Shown here: piece by piece, positions 1 to 10,394 of the stretch
Layout of the letters: every line of letters starts with the position of its first letter
How positions within the stretch are numbered: the first letter of the stretch is position 1
From: Dictyocoela muelleri
Lineage: Eukaryota > Microsporidia
Assembly (NCBI GenBank): GCA_016256075.1
Contig: SDVU01000129.1
Coordinates: forward strand, 1 to 19,875
Reading direction: 5' to 3'
DNA: 19,875 nucleotides
Made by a program: the position numbers and the translations under genes
The notes under the pieces: generated by a model
Databases searched by the model: none
Told to the model about the DNA's origin: nothing
The model's input: only the letters and a program-made list of their open reading frames with translations

Positions 1-495
1 TAAATATATATAATAAATATTTTAAATTAAAAATAACAAAAATCAAAATCAAAAATTAAAAATTCAATATTAAAAATTAACAATTAAATACTAAAAAATT
101 AAAATTAAAAATTATAAACATAACCCGCAGGATTCGAGAACGCGTGGGCTGGGCGCAATTCGCGCGCTTTTCGAGACAATTATTATTTTTTTTTAATTTA
201 TAATTTCTTATTTTTAATTTTTAATTTTTAATTTTTAATTTTAATTTTTTATTATTTTATTTTTTTTTATTTTTTTTTTATTTTTTTATTTTTTTTAGTT
301 TTATAGTTTTTTATTTTTTTATTATTTTTATTTTTTTATTTTTTTATTTTTAATTATTTCCCCCAGTGGGAAAATAATGGGACTAACCCCCCCTGGGGAT
401 AAATAATGAATGATCCTAATTTTTAATATATTAAAGCATAACTCTGTGTTTATAATATAAAACGAGAAAACACGATGTTCGTTTAATAATGATAT
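1..495. other. AT-rich low-complexity stretch without genes
   Basis: I see no gene here. The left part is A-rich and the part from about 183 to 355 is a T-rich tract built from variants of ATTTTTA. A GC-rich island at about 124-176 stands out sharply. At 361-405 there are short runs of C and G (CCCCAGTGGG, then CCCCCCTGGGG) in otherwise AT sequence. The stretch ends at the LTR of the retroelement that follows. Confidence 0.6.
124..176. other. GC-rich island in AT-rich DNA
   Basis: About 50 bases of high GC content (ACCCGCAGGATTCGAGAACG, then a run of GCGC-type dinucleotides ending in TTTTCGAGAC) lie within sequence that is otherwise almost pure A and T. On the minus strand it contains CTCGAATCC, which resembles the core of a tRNA T-arm, but no cloverleaf can be drawn. 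It may be the tip of an unrecognised repeat. Its function is unknown. Confidence 0.35.
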
Positions 496-780
496 TGTCG
501 TATTCCCGAGGAATTCGACGATGTTTGCAATAAAAAGAATAAAGTGAATAACTGAAATGTTGTTTATTCATTCGTTAGTGATGCGATTTCAAGGAGATGA
601 ACTTTCCTGTTCCTGCATGGGTGTGGGTTTGAAACTTTATTTATGCTTTTTTCATCAATTTCAACACCCGTCATATTTCTGTCACAGCTCCTGTTTCTCC
701 TCCCTTTCATTAAGCCTGTCAACTTTCTCATTTTGATGACATTCATAATAGAATGTGAGTTACCTCAATGTAATCTCACA
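496..780 (-). repeat. 3' LTR of the Ty3/gypsy element
   Basis: A 285-bp copy matching 4485-4770 almost base for base. It starts TGTCGTATTCCCGAGG and ends AATGTAATCTCACA on the plus strand, so it has TG...CA ends. It is the 3' LTR because the polypurine tract and the integrase remnant lie next to its 780 end in minus-strand reading. The flank ATAT at 492-495 is half of the target duplication. Confidence 0.92.
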
Positions 781-1850
781 TCTTCCCCTCCTTTTAATGG
801 TTTTATATTTTTAATCGAGGCTTTGGTTTGTTTCACACCTTCATCAATGACCACGACATTTCTTGTTTTGCTAATACTAAGTATCTTGAATGGCCCTTTG
901 TAACGTTTTGTTATTTTATCCGGGTCAAAATTTTTCTTTAAAATTCGGTCACCGATCTTATAGTCAAATTCCCTTCGTTTTTCATTTTCCTCTTTAATGT
1001 TATATTTGAAATATTTTGTAATTCTTTCTTTTATTTCCTTAATGTTATACGATGTTGTTTTCCCTTTCTGTATATTTAAGTTCAATTCATAGAATACTAA
1101 ATATGAAGCGTGTCCTGTAATCCGATTGTTTGTAAGATTTATTCTCCTCCAAATTATCTGTTTTAGTTCATTTAATGATTTGTTCCTTGCAATTCTTAGG
1201 GCTATGCTTATTTCTTTGTTGATCTCTCGACCACCGAGTTTCCTGTTGGATTATTAGCCGAAGTTAGAATTTGTTGTATTTTATGATTATTTAGCATTTG
1301 TTTGAAGGACTGAGATGTAAACTCCGACCATTATCACTCAGACAGTATTTCGGAGATTTATGAACCTGTAACCAACCTTCAACAAATTTTTCATTACGGA
1401 ACTCGAACTTAAATCGAATGGGACAATGATTTCGCTGTATCTACTCACAAATTCACATATAACCATTATAAAGAAATATTTTTCCTTCCTACTAGAAATG
1501 AACTGTCTGGTTTTAGTCGGTCCCTTTAAATCAATTGATACTTGGTCATGTAACTTAGGAATTCTTTCCCATGTATTTATCTTTCCTGTTTTCGAGTTCG
1601 TGACCTTTTCTACTTGGCACGTTATACATCTTTCGCAAATCCTTTTTATTACCGCTTTAAAATTGTCTATGTCGATAATTTCCCTTAAAGTTTCCTTCAT
1701 CATAAAATACCCCGGGTGTACTAATAGTTCATGTAATCGACTTATTTTATTTTCAACGTTCACCATAGTGTTGTCCTTTCCTTTAAGACTTAATATTTCT
1801 CTCAATACATTTAGATAGTTTCCCACGACCTCTTGACCTTTCAAACCATT
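765..1850 (-). pseudogene. Integrase remnant of the Ty3/gypsy element
   Basis: On the minus strand the upstream part (about 1340-1845) shows an HHCC zinc-binding region with LHELLVHPG followed by CERCITCQ, and then the start of the catalytic core around QVSIDLKGP, which carries an acidic residue at the expected place. The downstream part (about 780-1085) shows IGDRILKK and RYKGPFKIL, typical of the C-terminal GPY/F-type domain of Ty3/gypsy integrases. Its last bases overlap the polypurine tract. This is part of a broken fossil and no working protein is implied. Confidence 0.85.
781..795 (-). other. Polypurine tract of the Ty3/gypsy element
   Basis: On the minus strand this reads AAAAGGAGGGGAAGA and abuts the 3' LTR exactly. 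A purine run in this position is the usual primer site for plus-strand DNA synthesis in LTR elements and independently confirms the orientation. Confidence 0.8.
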
Positions 1851-2089
1851 TTTACCCTTTAAAATAATTTCTTCGTCGGCTGTCGTTATATTGTATAGTC
1901 GCGATAGTAAATCAGCATTTGAATTCTGCTTCCCTTTTATATGGCATAGTTCGTAATCATATTCCTACAACAACATTTTCCAACGTTGTTTCATTGAGGT
2001 TCCTTCTGTGTTAAGTATGTTATTAGAGTGATCCGTTTTTATGAATATTTTTGATCTTAAGACCAGCTGTCGAAAATGTTGTAATGCCT

Positions 2090-2365
2090 TTATTATAGCA
2101 TATAGCTCCTTTCTAATATTGTGTAGTTTATTTCGGATTTTTTGAAGGCCCTGCTATAGATTCCAACAATATGTTTTCCTTGTATTAGCGTAGCTCCCAT
2201 TCCTAATTTGCTAGCGTCCACTTCTAAAATGAAATCTTTATTTAGATCGATGTGGTAAAGAAGTTGATTCTCCTTGAACAGCTTTATTATTTTTTCAAAA
2301 CTCTTTTGTTCGTCTTCTGACCATGATATTCTTCTTTCTTTGCTATTTATCTTCGCATACAAAGG
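2090..2365 (-). pseudogene. RNase H remnant of the Ty3/gypsy element
   Basis: On the minus strand the translation contains FILEVDASKLGMGATLIQG and then GIYSRAFKKSEINYTILE. These match the opening strand of Ty3-type RNase H, with the catalytic Asp in the VDAS box, and the following Ser-Arg and N-Y-T-E-type segment. It lies between the reverse transcriptase and integrase remnants, as expected for this family. Confidence 0.85.
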
Positions 2366-2399
2366 GGCGGCTATTACTGCTTAATCTTTTGAAGTGTCT

Positions 2400-3130
2400 A
2401 AACCAGTTTAATAGACCGAGTATCCGGTGAAGATCTTTATTTTTTGTAGGTAGTGTTATTTCTTTTTCATTTATACGTGATATATCAGCTTCAATTCCCC
2501 TTTCGTTGATTACATGGCCTAAAAATTTGATTTCAGTATTTTTAAAATCAGACTTATCAAAATTTATAGATGCTCCGGATTCTAGTAGTCGAGTAAGTAC
2601 GATTTCTATGTGTTTCGAATGATCCTCTTAGTTCTCCGAGTGTACTAGTATATCGTCCATGTAAATTTCGACGAACTTAATGTCTTTCAATATAGCCTTC
2701 ATCGCCATAGTAAATGTTCTGGGAGCGTTCGAAAGCCCAAAGAGCATTCTTAAAAAAAACATATGTTTTTTTCGCAAATCCTGAAGGCCGTTTTGTCTAC
2801 ATCTTTGGGATTCACTGCAATCTGGTAATATCCCTGATTTAAGTCTAGTGTTGAAAAGAATTTTGATTTATTGATGGCGTGTAAAATATCGGTTATTTTT
2901 GGAAAGGAGACATATATTAGTTTCGTAATTTTATTAAGATCTCAGTAATCGATTACGAGTCTTACTTTATTGTTCTTTTTCATTATAGGGAAAGCCGGTG
3001 ATCCTATCTGAACTGGTTTCGACTGTATGATTTTCAAATTTTCTAATTCTCTCAAATTTTGTTGCACTTCCTGTTTTAATTTCCAAGGAACGGGATATTC
3101 CTTAAATTTTAAGTTAAAGTTATTAGTCAA
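2400..3130 (-). pseudogene. Reverse transcriptase remnant of the Ty3/gypsy element
   Basis: On the minus strand the upstream end carries the segment with KVRLVIDY, the usual R-x-V-x-DY box of Ty3/gypsy polymerases. Further on there is a YMDD catalytic box at about 2652-2663 within the context VEIYMDDILVH. The order and spacing agree with a Pol polyprotein of this family. It is part of the broken fossil. Confidence 0.87.
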
Positions 3131-3479
3131 TTCAATGAATGGGTATTTTTCTTAATGTATCCTATTTCCAGGTTTATTTTTCGGGCTGCATTTATAACCG
3201 CTTTTATCCGATCGACATTTTCGTCCATATAAAATATTTTTGTTCTCTCTGCTAGCATTTTATCATTGTTTTCCATCTGGTGTTTCTTCTCGACTAGTAT
3301 TTCGTATTCTCTTTCATCCAATTTAATCCATTTTTTTTTAAATTAATAATAGCCTCATTTTCATATAGGAATTGCATTCCTAAAATTATCCTTATTTGAT
3401 CTGTGTCGAAAACGTAAGACGTGGATCTGAATGTCACCCTCTGATCGTCTTGTAATGAAAATTGAATTTTAACAGATTA

Positions 3480-3640
3480 AAAACATTTCAATACTGTATC
3501 TGAAGCAGTCTCTACCCAATAGGGCTTTGAACATCAGTTGTAGGTAGGTTTAGCCTTTCACATAGGGGGTTTGATATGAAGTTATATGTAGCTCCTGTGT
3601 CATCCAGGGCTTCGTGGCTTCTTTGATTGATTAAGAGTTT
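3480..3640 (-). pseudogene. Aspartic protease remnant of the Ty3/gypsy element
   Basis: The minus strand encodes ALDDTGATYNF, a retropepsin active-site box, with the Asp-Thr-Gly triplet at about 3593-3601. It lies upstream of the reverse transcriptase in the element's own direction, as in other Ty3/gypsy Pol proteins. Confidence 0.65.
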
Positions 3641-3644
3641 TATT

Positions 3645-4484
3645 TCAATGGTTCTTGGTTTTAGAGTTGGCTCGCACATTGCCAATTATTTGGTGTATTC
3701 TTTGTTTGGTCCCATTTTTCTCTTTGTAATCTACATTCCTGATTGGAATGTGATTTAATTTGTGGACATCGCAATATTTGGAAGATTTCTTATAGTTTTC
3801 GTTACGTTTTTGCTTTACAGGGGGTTTGAGTTCTGAACTGTCTATCTTTGCTTGTGTCTTGTAGACTTCTTCTATTATCATCTGTTCGACGTTCTCGATG
3901 GTGTTGTATATATCATTGAGGTTATGTTTACCGAGTTTCATCATTTCTATCTTGACACAATTTTCTAAATTCACATAAAATATTTCTTCAACCTTTTCAT
4001 TAGTCAATTCCTCTGACCAGTTATTGCACAATCCTAATTTATGACAAACCTCTTTATTTTTTTAACATAAGATTTTATTCTCAAAAAATTTCTTTTTTTT
4101 ATGTTCGATAATAATTGATAATAGTGCTGAGCTTTTGTTAAGTTATATTTGAGTTTTAAAATCGAGTCCAATATGACATCTGATGATTGGAATTGTGTAT
4201 TACTGCTTGTATCTCATAATTCACTATTTGAGATAGTACTTCTATATTTGCAACTTCGTCCCCGTTACAGATCCGTGATATTTCATTAAATCTTAGCACC
4301 CACTTCCATAGGTCCTGTTCATATATGTTTTTTATAATTGATATTTTATGTTGTATCCGCAAGCCAGAGTTGGGTGATACATATTCAAATAGTATTTCCT
4401 CCGTGTTATCCTTGTCCTTTGATGCCATTGCTTCATTTTCTTCATTCTTAATGGCTTCCTCGAGTGAACGGAATGAGCTCATTA
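3645..4484 (-). pseudogene. Gag-like remnant of the Ty3/gypsy element
   Basis: This lies just inside the 5' LTR on the minus strand. The translated pieces are charged and helix-rich. One contains WKWVLRFNEISRICN, in the style of a retrotransposon Gag capsid region. Another carries KYCDVHKLNH, which resembles the start of a nucleocapsid zinc knuckle in related elements. Identification rests mainly on position, and sequence similarity is weak. Confidence 0.55.
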
Positions 4485-4770
4485 TGTCGTATTCCCGAGG
4501 AATTCGACGATGTTTGCAATAAAAGGAATTAAGTGAATCACTGAAATGTTGTTTATTCATTCGTTGGTGATGCGATTTCAAGGAGATGAACTTTCCTGTT
4601 TCCTACATCGGTGTGGGTTTGAAACTATATTCATGCTTTTTTCATCAATTTCAACACCCGTCATATTTCTGTCACAGCTCCTGTTTGTCCTCCCTTTCAT
4701 TAAGCCTGTCAACTTTCTCATTTTGATGACATTAATATTAGAATGTGAGTTACCTCAATGTAATCTCACA
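4485..4770 (-). repeat. 5' LTR of the Ty3/gypsy element
   Basis: A 286-bp LTR, near 96 percent identical to 496-780 with the same TG...CA ends. ATAT follows at 4771-4774 and completes the target duplication. No standard tRNA primer site (TGG...) could be picked out immediately inside it. Confidence 0.92.
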
Positions 4771-4885
4771 ATATCATTTTAAGTTCTAATTTTGTACGTT
4801 TATTCATTAAATCTCAGAATAAACAATAGCTCATTTCTTGAAAATCAAATCCCATCCTCCGAAAATTCAAATTGCCATCCCTGAG

Positions 4886-4970
4886 AAATAAATTGCCCCG
4901 AGTGGGGCGTATGCTTCACTTTGACAAACACTGCTCTAACCAATTAAGACTTGCAAATCCGAGGGAGATG
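4886..4970 (-). other. tRNA-like (A-box) fragment with hairpin
   Basis: On the minus strand the sequence AGTCTTAATTGGTTAGAGCA resembles a tRNA D-arm / Pol III A box (usual form TAGCNNAATTGGTNAGAGC). It is followed by TTGTCAA, similar to a 7-base anticodon loop with GTC, but the anticodon stem does not pair well. Where a T-arm should be there is instead a strong GCCCC-ACTC-GGGGC hairpin at about 4893-4906. It is best read as a decayed tRNA or a tRNA-derived repeat, not a working tRNA. Confidence 0.35.
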
Positions 4971-6160
4971 TAAGCTATAAATCGTTTAAATACAATCAAT
5001 TTTTTGTTTTTTATACTTTTCTGATAAAAAATTTGAGATGCTTATACAAAATTTGAGTTTTTAGATGTTTTAAGGTGGGGGTCATGATAATTTTTAAGAA
5101 AAAAAATAAAATATAACTAATAAATAATTTATAAGGGTTATTAAATTTATTTGTTAAAATATTTTTGATTTATATCATTGTTAACAGTTTTTTAAGTGTA
5201 TTTTTAATTTAATCTGATAATTTCATTATAATTTTTTTATAATAAACTTATATATAAATTTTAAAAAGCCTATTTTTCAACGAAAAGTCGAATTCAGTAT
5301 TTTTCCTCTAATTAAGACAAAAAAATAAGATTGGGATATTTGCTGTTATTTATAAAACCTTGATTATTATATGATTAAATCTGAATTTAGAGACATAGGA
5401 AGGAAAACTAGGATACTTGTGTATAATTATTATGGAATATCTTTTATATTATTTTCTAAAACCTCAAAAAATTTTGAAGCCTTTCTCTTATGAACTAATT
5501 CGTAAAAAAATTCTTTAGATCGTATTTCTAAGGAGCCCACATATCATTCAACAACAGACATTTATTATAAATTGACTAGAGTTTTCAAAAATTGAACCCC
5601 GTAATATATCCATTTAATTTCCAGAGTTCGATTTTATTGCCACTATTATTGTAGAAATTGACGTTTTTTTATATTTTAATTTTTTCATAATTTTAAAATA
5701 TATTATAGAATTTGATCGGTTAATAGTAAGGTTTTTAAATAATTAAATTAGCAAAAAAAAGCAAAGACTAAGTTTAATAAAATATTTGTCGTTTTTTAAA
5801 GAATAGCAAATTTGATTAGATCATAAATCATTTTTTAGCAGTCTTTACAGCAACAAAATAATTGAATATAATATTTTTTATTTTTTATTATTTTTTATAT
5901 TATTATTACCACACTTATTATAAAGAGCTATATAAATAAACGAATTTTTTTTCTTTAATAAATTCATTATCTGCATTATTATTAATAAAATTTTTGTGAT
6001 ATATTTAGTTTATTTTTTATACCTTTTTTTAATTTCGACCTTTTATACAAAATTTGGGATTTTTAAAAAATTTACAAAATTTGTATATGCGCCAAATTTG
6101 ATTTTTAATGCGTTAAAATAATTTTTTATTTCGATATTTTGCCTAGTTGAACTTTTTTAA

Positions 6161-6214
6161 TTTCGGTAAGTTTAAGTTCAACTCGCCTATATGCGAGTTG
6201 ATCCAAAGCCGAAA
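6161..6214. repeat. GAGTTGA hairpin, nested inverted repeat
   Basis: An inner perfect stem CAACTCGC / GCGAGTTG encloses the 6-base loop CTATAT (6179-6200). An outer TTTCGG (6161-6166) can pair with CCGAAA (6209-6214). The CAACTC...GAGTTG core is the same as in the hairpins at 18889-18914, 19556-19582 and 19620-19643, so this is probably a stray copy of that repeat family. Confidence 0.55.
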
Positions 6215-6449
6215 AAGGTATATAATAAGTCGAATTTGAATAAATTTGCATTCGGCAAATAATACTCTTTATTTTTGCTTTGCTGCCTCTTGTGAAAACC
6301 AAAAAAAAACATGCTATAACAGCTCAGAATATAATAAATATAACGAGACATTCACGCATGTTGAATAAAAACAATCAAAATTGTGAAAAAAATAAAATTA
6401 ATTTATAATAAAATTAATTTAAAAACTAATAATTTAAATTTTCTGAAGA

Positions 6450-8971
6450 TTATTTATCTTTTTTAGTTATAAACATAGAATCTTGCAACGATTCAAAGTT
6501 TAAAAAATCATAATTATCGCTCCATTTAGACACATTATAATAAGCTTCCAGGGAATGAAAATAAAGGTATAATCTCAAATGTTGAATTGTAGATTTAAAA
6601 TATTGGTTTTCATAAATATATTTTATATTTTCTTTAGAGATTGGGGAATAACCCAAATCTAAAGTTTTTAAAACCTTAAGATTGAATTTTCGTTCTTGTG
6701 TATATAATTGATTGAAGTTGTTGCCTGTAAGATAAAGATGTTCTAATGTATCATTGAATAAGGAATCACTTGAAAAAAAAAATCCCCAATTTCCAGATTG
6801 CAATTGTTAAGATATAATGATCGTAGGGATTTAAAATTATTTAAATGACTTAAAATAATTTTTGTGCTTTGTTCAGAAAATAAATTGTTATTAGAAAGAT
6901 GGAGTTGGTTGAGATTTTCTTGAATTTTTCTTATTCTAAAATAGGTCTTATTTTTTCATAACTAAGATTACAATCGTTTAGTTGTAGATTCTTAAGGTTT
7001 TCAAATTGAGATATTAGCTGAGTGTGTTGCGTGTTTATATTTTTAATGTTGTTCAAAATTAGGACCCGCACTGTATTTTACAAATAAATACTTCTAAAAA
7101 TAATTTCCAAACTCTCCTCACTGATTTTTCCTTCAGATAAATTCAAAAAATTAAGAGATCTGAATTTTGTTAGAAGTGGGGTTATTAGATCGCAATTTTC
7201 GGGTATTTTTATTAAACTTAACTTTTCAAGTTGGTTTTGAATTTGCTCATTCTGCAATATTTGTTTTAAGAAATTTAATGTTATCTTATAATTAGAGATA
7301 TAAAGTGATTTCAAATTTTTCATTCTTGTAATTAAAAAAGCTGCTTGCTCAGTTAATTCTACGTCTCCAGTAAGAATTAACACCTTTAAAGTATTCAGAA
7401 CTTCTTCTCTTTGTAAAATTTTAACAAGACATTCCACATTTCCTTTTAAATATATCCGAAGTTTTTCTAAACAATTAAGCTCGACATTAAAGTTATTATT
7501 GTGGTCATCATCATTAAAATTTTCAGGTTCGTCAATAATTAATAATTCTTTCAGGGTGTTTTTAAAATTTTCGCAACTAAGAATATTTTTTATAAATGAA
7601 GGTAAAAAATAGCACGATTCAATTTGTCATAGCGCCAAATTTTGAAATTTTCTCAAATATACTGATTCTTCATAAAACAAATAAAATCCCTTAAGACTTA
7701 ATTTCCGTATTGATTTTTGCAATTTTTTACTTTTAAAAAGAGAAATTGGGAATTCAATGGTATCTTTGTTGTTGTATAAAAATAGATTTTCTAAATTTTC
7801 AAGATCGCAGAGGAGTCTTAAATTTTCATTTGAAATTAAATTAGACGATTCGATCGTCAAAGATTTGAGTTTTTCTTAAATAATTTTCATTTCCAATATT
7901 TTTTTAAGAAAATAATCACTTTCTATAAAATTTATATTTAATTCCAATCTTTCTAGGGAATTGAAATGGTTAAGTGTGTTTTTAAATCTGTTAACTGGGT
8001 TTAATATTAAAAAATAATATTCTAAATCGTATTTTTCGATTTTTAATATTTTTATATTATAAACGGGTTTATCAAAAACAGAACAGATTTTTTGCAGTTC
8101 AAAGATACCACATTTTCCATCGATCTACAATTTTGATAATTTATTTTCATCAGTCTTATTTTCAATCAATCCGTATATTGAGAATTTTAATAATTCTAAA
8201 AATTTTCCAAAATTTTGGTGGACATTACATCTCTTGAAAAGATAAGTGCTTATTTTGATTTCTTTTATAATTCTTGGATCAAAATTATCAAGATTAATTT
8301 GTTCACAGCAAAAATTATTTTCTATTTCAAGGCAGTTTCCATCAATTTTCATTCCGAGATCGAACTTCAATAATGATTCACGTAAAGCAACATACCAAAA
8401 TCTTAGATCAACATTTTTCAATTCTTTTTGATTATTATTTAAACATAGACCTTGAACGTTTAAAATGAGTTGTTTGCGATCTTTACTTTTTAGTGTATAA
8501 AATGAATATTCATAAATATTTTTATAGATTTCATATAATGAATTATCATTTCCCTGGTAATATTCCGGTAATCCTAAGGCTTGGGCGGTATAAATTTTGT
8601 TATATTTCTTTTCTGTTTTTTTTATTTAAATTTTTTATAATTTTCAGGTAAATTATCGCCAGTTTCATTATTACGAAAATTGGAATTGGAAATAGGAGAC
8701 ATTAGTGGATCAAATTGTTGATTCAAATTTTTAGTTTTATTATCTTCTAATACCTTTTCACTCGATAAAAATCTATTTTCAATTGATCTAAAAGATTCGA
8801 TTCAATATTTCCGATAAATTCACCTGTGTTTGCTTTTTTCAAAGATGTTTCTGAGAAGATTGTTGGATTTTTTTCTGAGTATCTCGATGGATTTTTATCT
8901 GAGTCTTCGCAGTTATCAGTAGAACATTGAGCAAATGAAAAAATGGAAAGAAAATCCATGAAGTTAAACAT
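6450..8971 (-). pseudogene. Leucine-rich-repeat protein, probably secreted, pseudogene
   Basis: A decayed gene of about 2.5 kb that would have encoded roughly 830 residues. It starts at the ATG at 8969-8971, and the first residues (MFNFMDFLSIFSFAQC) could be a short signal sequence. A polar, Asn/Ser/Glu-rich stretch follows. From about 7860 downward there are some 8 to 10 LRRs, for example LNTLKVLILTG, KNLKSLYISN, RSLNFLNLSEG, KNLQLNDCNLS, RSLYLNNCNLE and LEHLYLTGNN. The frame changes at homopolymers near 8770, 8625, 6945 and 6795, and in-frame stops lie near 8123, 7876, 7625, 7076 and 6943, while the LRR pattern runs through all of them. Many microsporidia carry expanded families of secreted LRR proteins; function and partner are unknown. 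No intron signals explain the breaks. Confidence 0.78.
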
Positions 8972-8989
8972 AGGATGAAAATTTTATTT

Positions 8990-9830
8990 TTTTATAAATT
9001 GTTCAAAAGGAGTTTTGATTAATTTGAAAAAAATAAATTTATTTGCAGATTTTTATATCGTATAAAAAAAAAGTTTTTTTAAAAAAAAATCACAAAGCCT
9101 CTAATGAATTTTTTATAAACATATTTTTACGAATATTTATAACCTTTTTGATTTTTTTATTGAAAATTAAATATTAAAAAAATTAAATACGTGTTCATTG
9201 TTTGATTGTCCAGTACAAAAATTCAGTTCTCCAACGGGTTAGGCGCCCGGTCTGATTTTTAGTAAATCGGCATCCATAAGAGGAAATCAAAAAAAATTAT
9301 TCGATTTCCTTAAATGAATGCCGATTTGCTAAAAATCAGACCGGGCGCATAACCCGTTGAAAAACCGAAAATTCGTAATAGATGTGTAAAGAAAATGATC
9401 ATTTCCCGATTATCTTATTCTTATTGACATAAAGGATAATTGATTCCTCAATGCGAAAAATATTTTATTATTTTGTGGATGATATTGCAGTGTTTTTGTT
9501 GAGTATTGGGTTTTAAAACAAACACTACATGGTTCAAATGTGAAACATAAGGTATCAATTGTAATACGTTGATTATTGATAAATGTGAAAGAAATAGCGA
9601 TTAAAGGTATAAAAGATAAAGAAATTTTAAAAATGGGATTATTTTAAAAAGAATATCTTGAGTTAAATAAAGGTTTACATTTTAAGAAACATATTTTTAA
9701 TATTAAAAGTATTTATATAAGACAAAATCTTAAATTAAAGCTACCACCGACCGAACACGGCAATATTTTAATTATATTTTATAAATTTGCATTTTCTTTT
9801 TTTGATATTTAAAATTTTTCATTAAACTAA
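8990..9830. other. AT-rich intergenic stretch with one fold-back
   Basis: This lies upstream of the LRR pseudogene and shows no convincing coding frame. It contains the fold-back at 9211-9380, described separately. A short frame at 9451-9516 reads MRKIFYYFVDDIAVF, but nothing around it supports a reverse transcriptase. Confidence 0.5.
9211..9380. repeat. Fold-back inverted repeat, GC-tipped
   Basis: The inner arms are 9232-9292 and 9301-9361. Left CAACGGGTTAGGCGCCCGGT and onward pairs with right ...ACCGGGCGCATAACCCGTTG; the next 25 bases (TCTGATTTTTAG, AAATCGGCAT) also pair. About 55 of 60 positions match and the loop is under 10 bases. The pairing continues more weakly to 9211 and 9380. It has no coding content, so it is probably a small non-autonomous element or the paired ends of a collapsed one. 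Confidence 0.75.
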
Positions 9831-9985
9831 TATACTATGTCGCAGTAGCGCGCAGTTCGCGCAGCCTGCGCATCGAACGCGACCAGTTAAAAATTTAAAA
9901 AAAAGTATTCAATTGGTTCAGAACATTTTGATATTTTCTAAATCATTAATACGCTACCACTGGAATATCAGAACATGAATATTAA
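9831..9985 (+). repeat. Solo end of the GC-tipped inverted-repeat family
   Basis: The GC-rich core GCAGTAGCGCGCAGTTCGCG (from about 9842), then CCTGCGCATCGAACGCGACC and an A-rich tail, is followed by TTTTCTAAATCATTAATACG and CTACCACTGGAATATCA. The same order of blocks occurs at 11781-11930 on the plus strand and 12300-12464 on the minus strand. No partner end in opposite orientation was found nearby, so this looks like a half element. Confidence 0.65.
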
Positions 9986-9989
9986 ATTT

Positions 9990-10390
9990 ATTTAATAAAA
10001 AAAATTTTTACTCAAAGATAGAAAACGCCAATATTTCGGGGTTCTTTATTTTTAATTTTGCCTCCCTGTTTTAAATGTCTGTGTTGTAACAAATAATGCT
10101 CCCCGGCAAATAATGCCCTCTATTTAATTAAATTAAAAATAAATCAATTTTTAATAATAAATTTTTGGATCTCGGGAAAAATTTTTCCCTATCCTCAATT
10201 AGGGGTAAAATTTTCCCCTATTTTTTTTAGAAATTAAAAATTATTATTTTATTAATAATTAAGCATATAATTAATTCAGAAAATGATATTTTTTAAATCA
10301 AAAACATTTTAAAAGTTGTTCTTCCCCATATTATCTTTCAATTCTATTTTTCTAAATATTCTTCACTTTATTCCCCCTACTTCCCATCAA
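9990..10390. other. AT-rich stretch with paired palindromes
   Basis: No gene is recognised. It holds a segment at about 10100-10168 that recurs at 13150-13225, and two consecutive palindromes: GGGAAAAATTTTTCCC at 10174-10189 and AGGGGTAAAATTTTCCCCT at 10201-10219. It lies beyond the C-terminal end of the Merlin pseudogene and may include that element's terminal region. Confidence 0.45.
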
Positions 10391-10394
10391 ATTT

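Larger units (their letters stand above)
496..4770 (-). mobile_element. Ty3/gypsy LTR retrotransposon, broken fossil
   Basis: This is an LTR retroelement read on the minus strand, 4275 bp from LTR to LTR. Both LTRs begin TGTCGTATTCC and end ATCTCACA on the plus strand, and ATAT flanks the element on both sides (492-495 and 4771-4774) as a 4-bp target duplication. From 4484 down to 781 the internal part holds a gag-like region, a DTG protease site, reverse transcriptase with a YMDD box, RNase H, an HHCC integrase with a C-terminal GPY/F-type region, and a polypurine tract. Protease-RT-RNase H-integrase is the Ty3/gypsy order. The LTRs differ at about 11 substitutions plus one indel (near 96 percent identity), which suggests a moderately recent insertion. 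The coding region is clearly broken, with at least about ten interruptions. Confidence 0.93.
4776..6449. other. AT-rich stretch without recognisable genes
   Basis: All frames on both strands are closed by frequent stops and I recognise no protein family. The features present are a tRNA A-box-like segment at about 4900-4970 with an adjoining GCCCC/GGGGC hairpin, and a GAGTTGA hairpin at 6179-6200. The rest is ordinary AT-rich sequence with homopolymers. Confidence 0.6.

Noticed and set aside
124-176. tRNA gene in the GC-rich island
   Set aside because: Only a loose T-arm-like string is present; no acceptor stem, D-arm or anticodon arm can be formed.
5440-5560. Minus-strand run of about 37 codons with a plausible helical sequence (KEFFYELVHKRKASKFFEVL)
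   Set aside because: It ends at a stop on both sides, has no start or family resemblance, and neighbouring frames are closed.
9451-9516. Short frame reading MRKIFYYFVDDIAVF, resembling a reverse transcriptase F-V-DD box
   Set aside because: No other polymerase motif lies upstream or downstream in any frame, and the frame ends after 21 codons. A chance match in AT-rich DNA is more likely.
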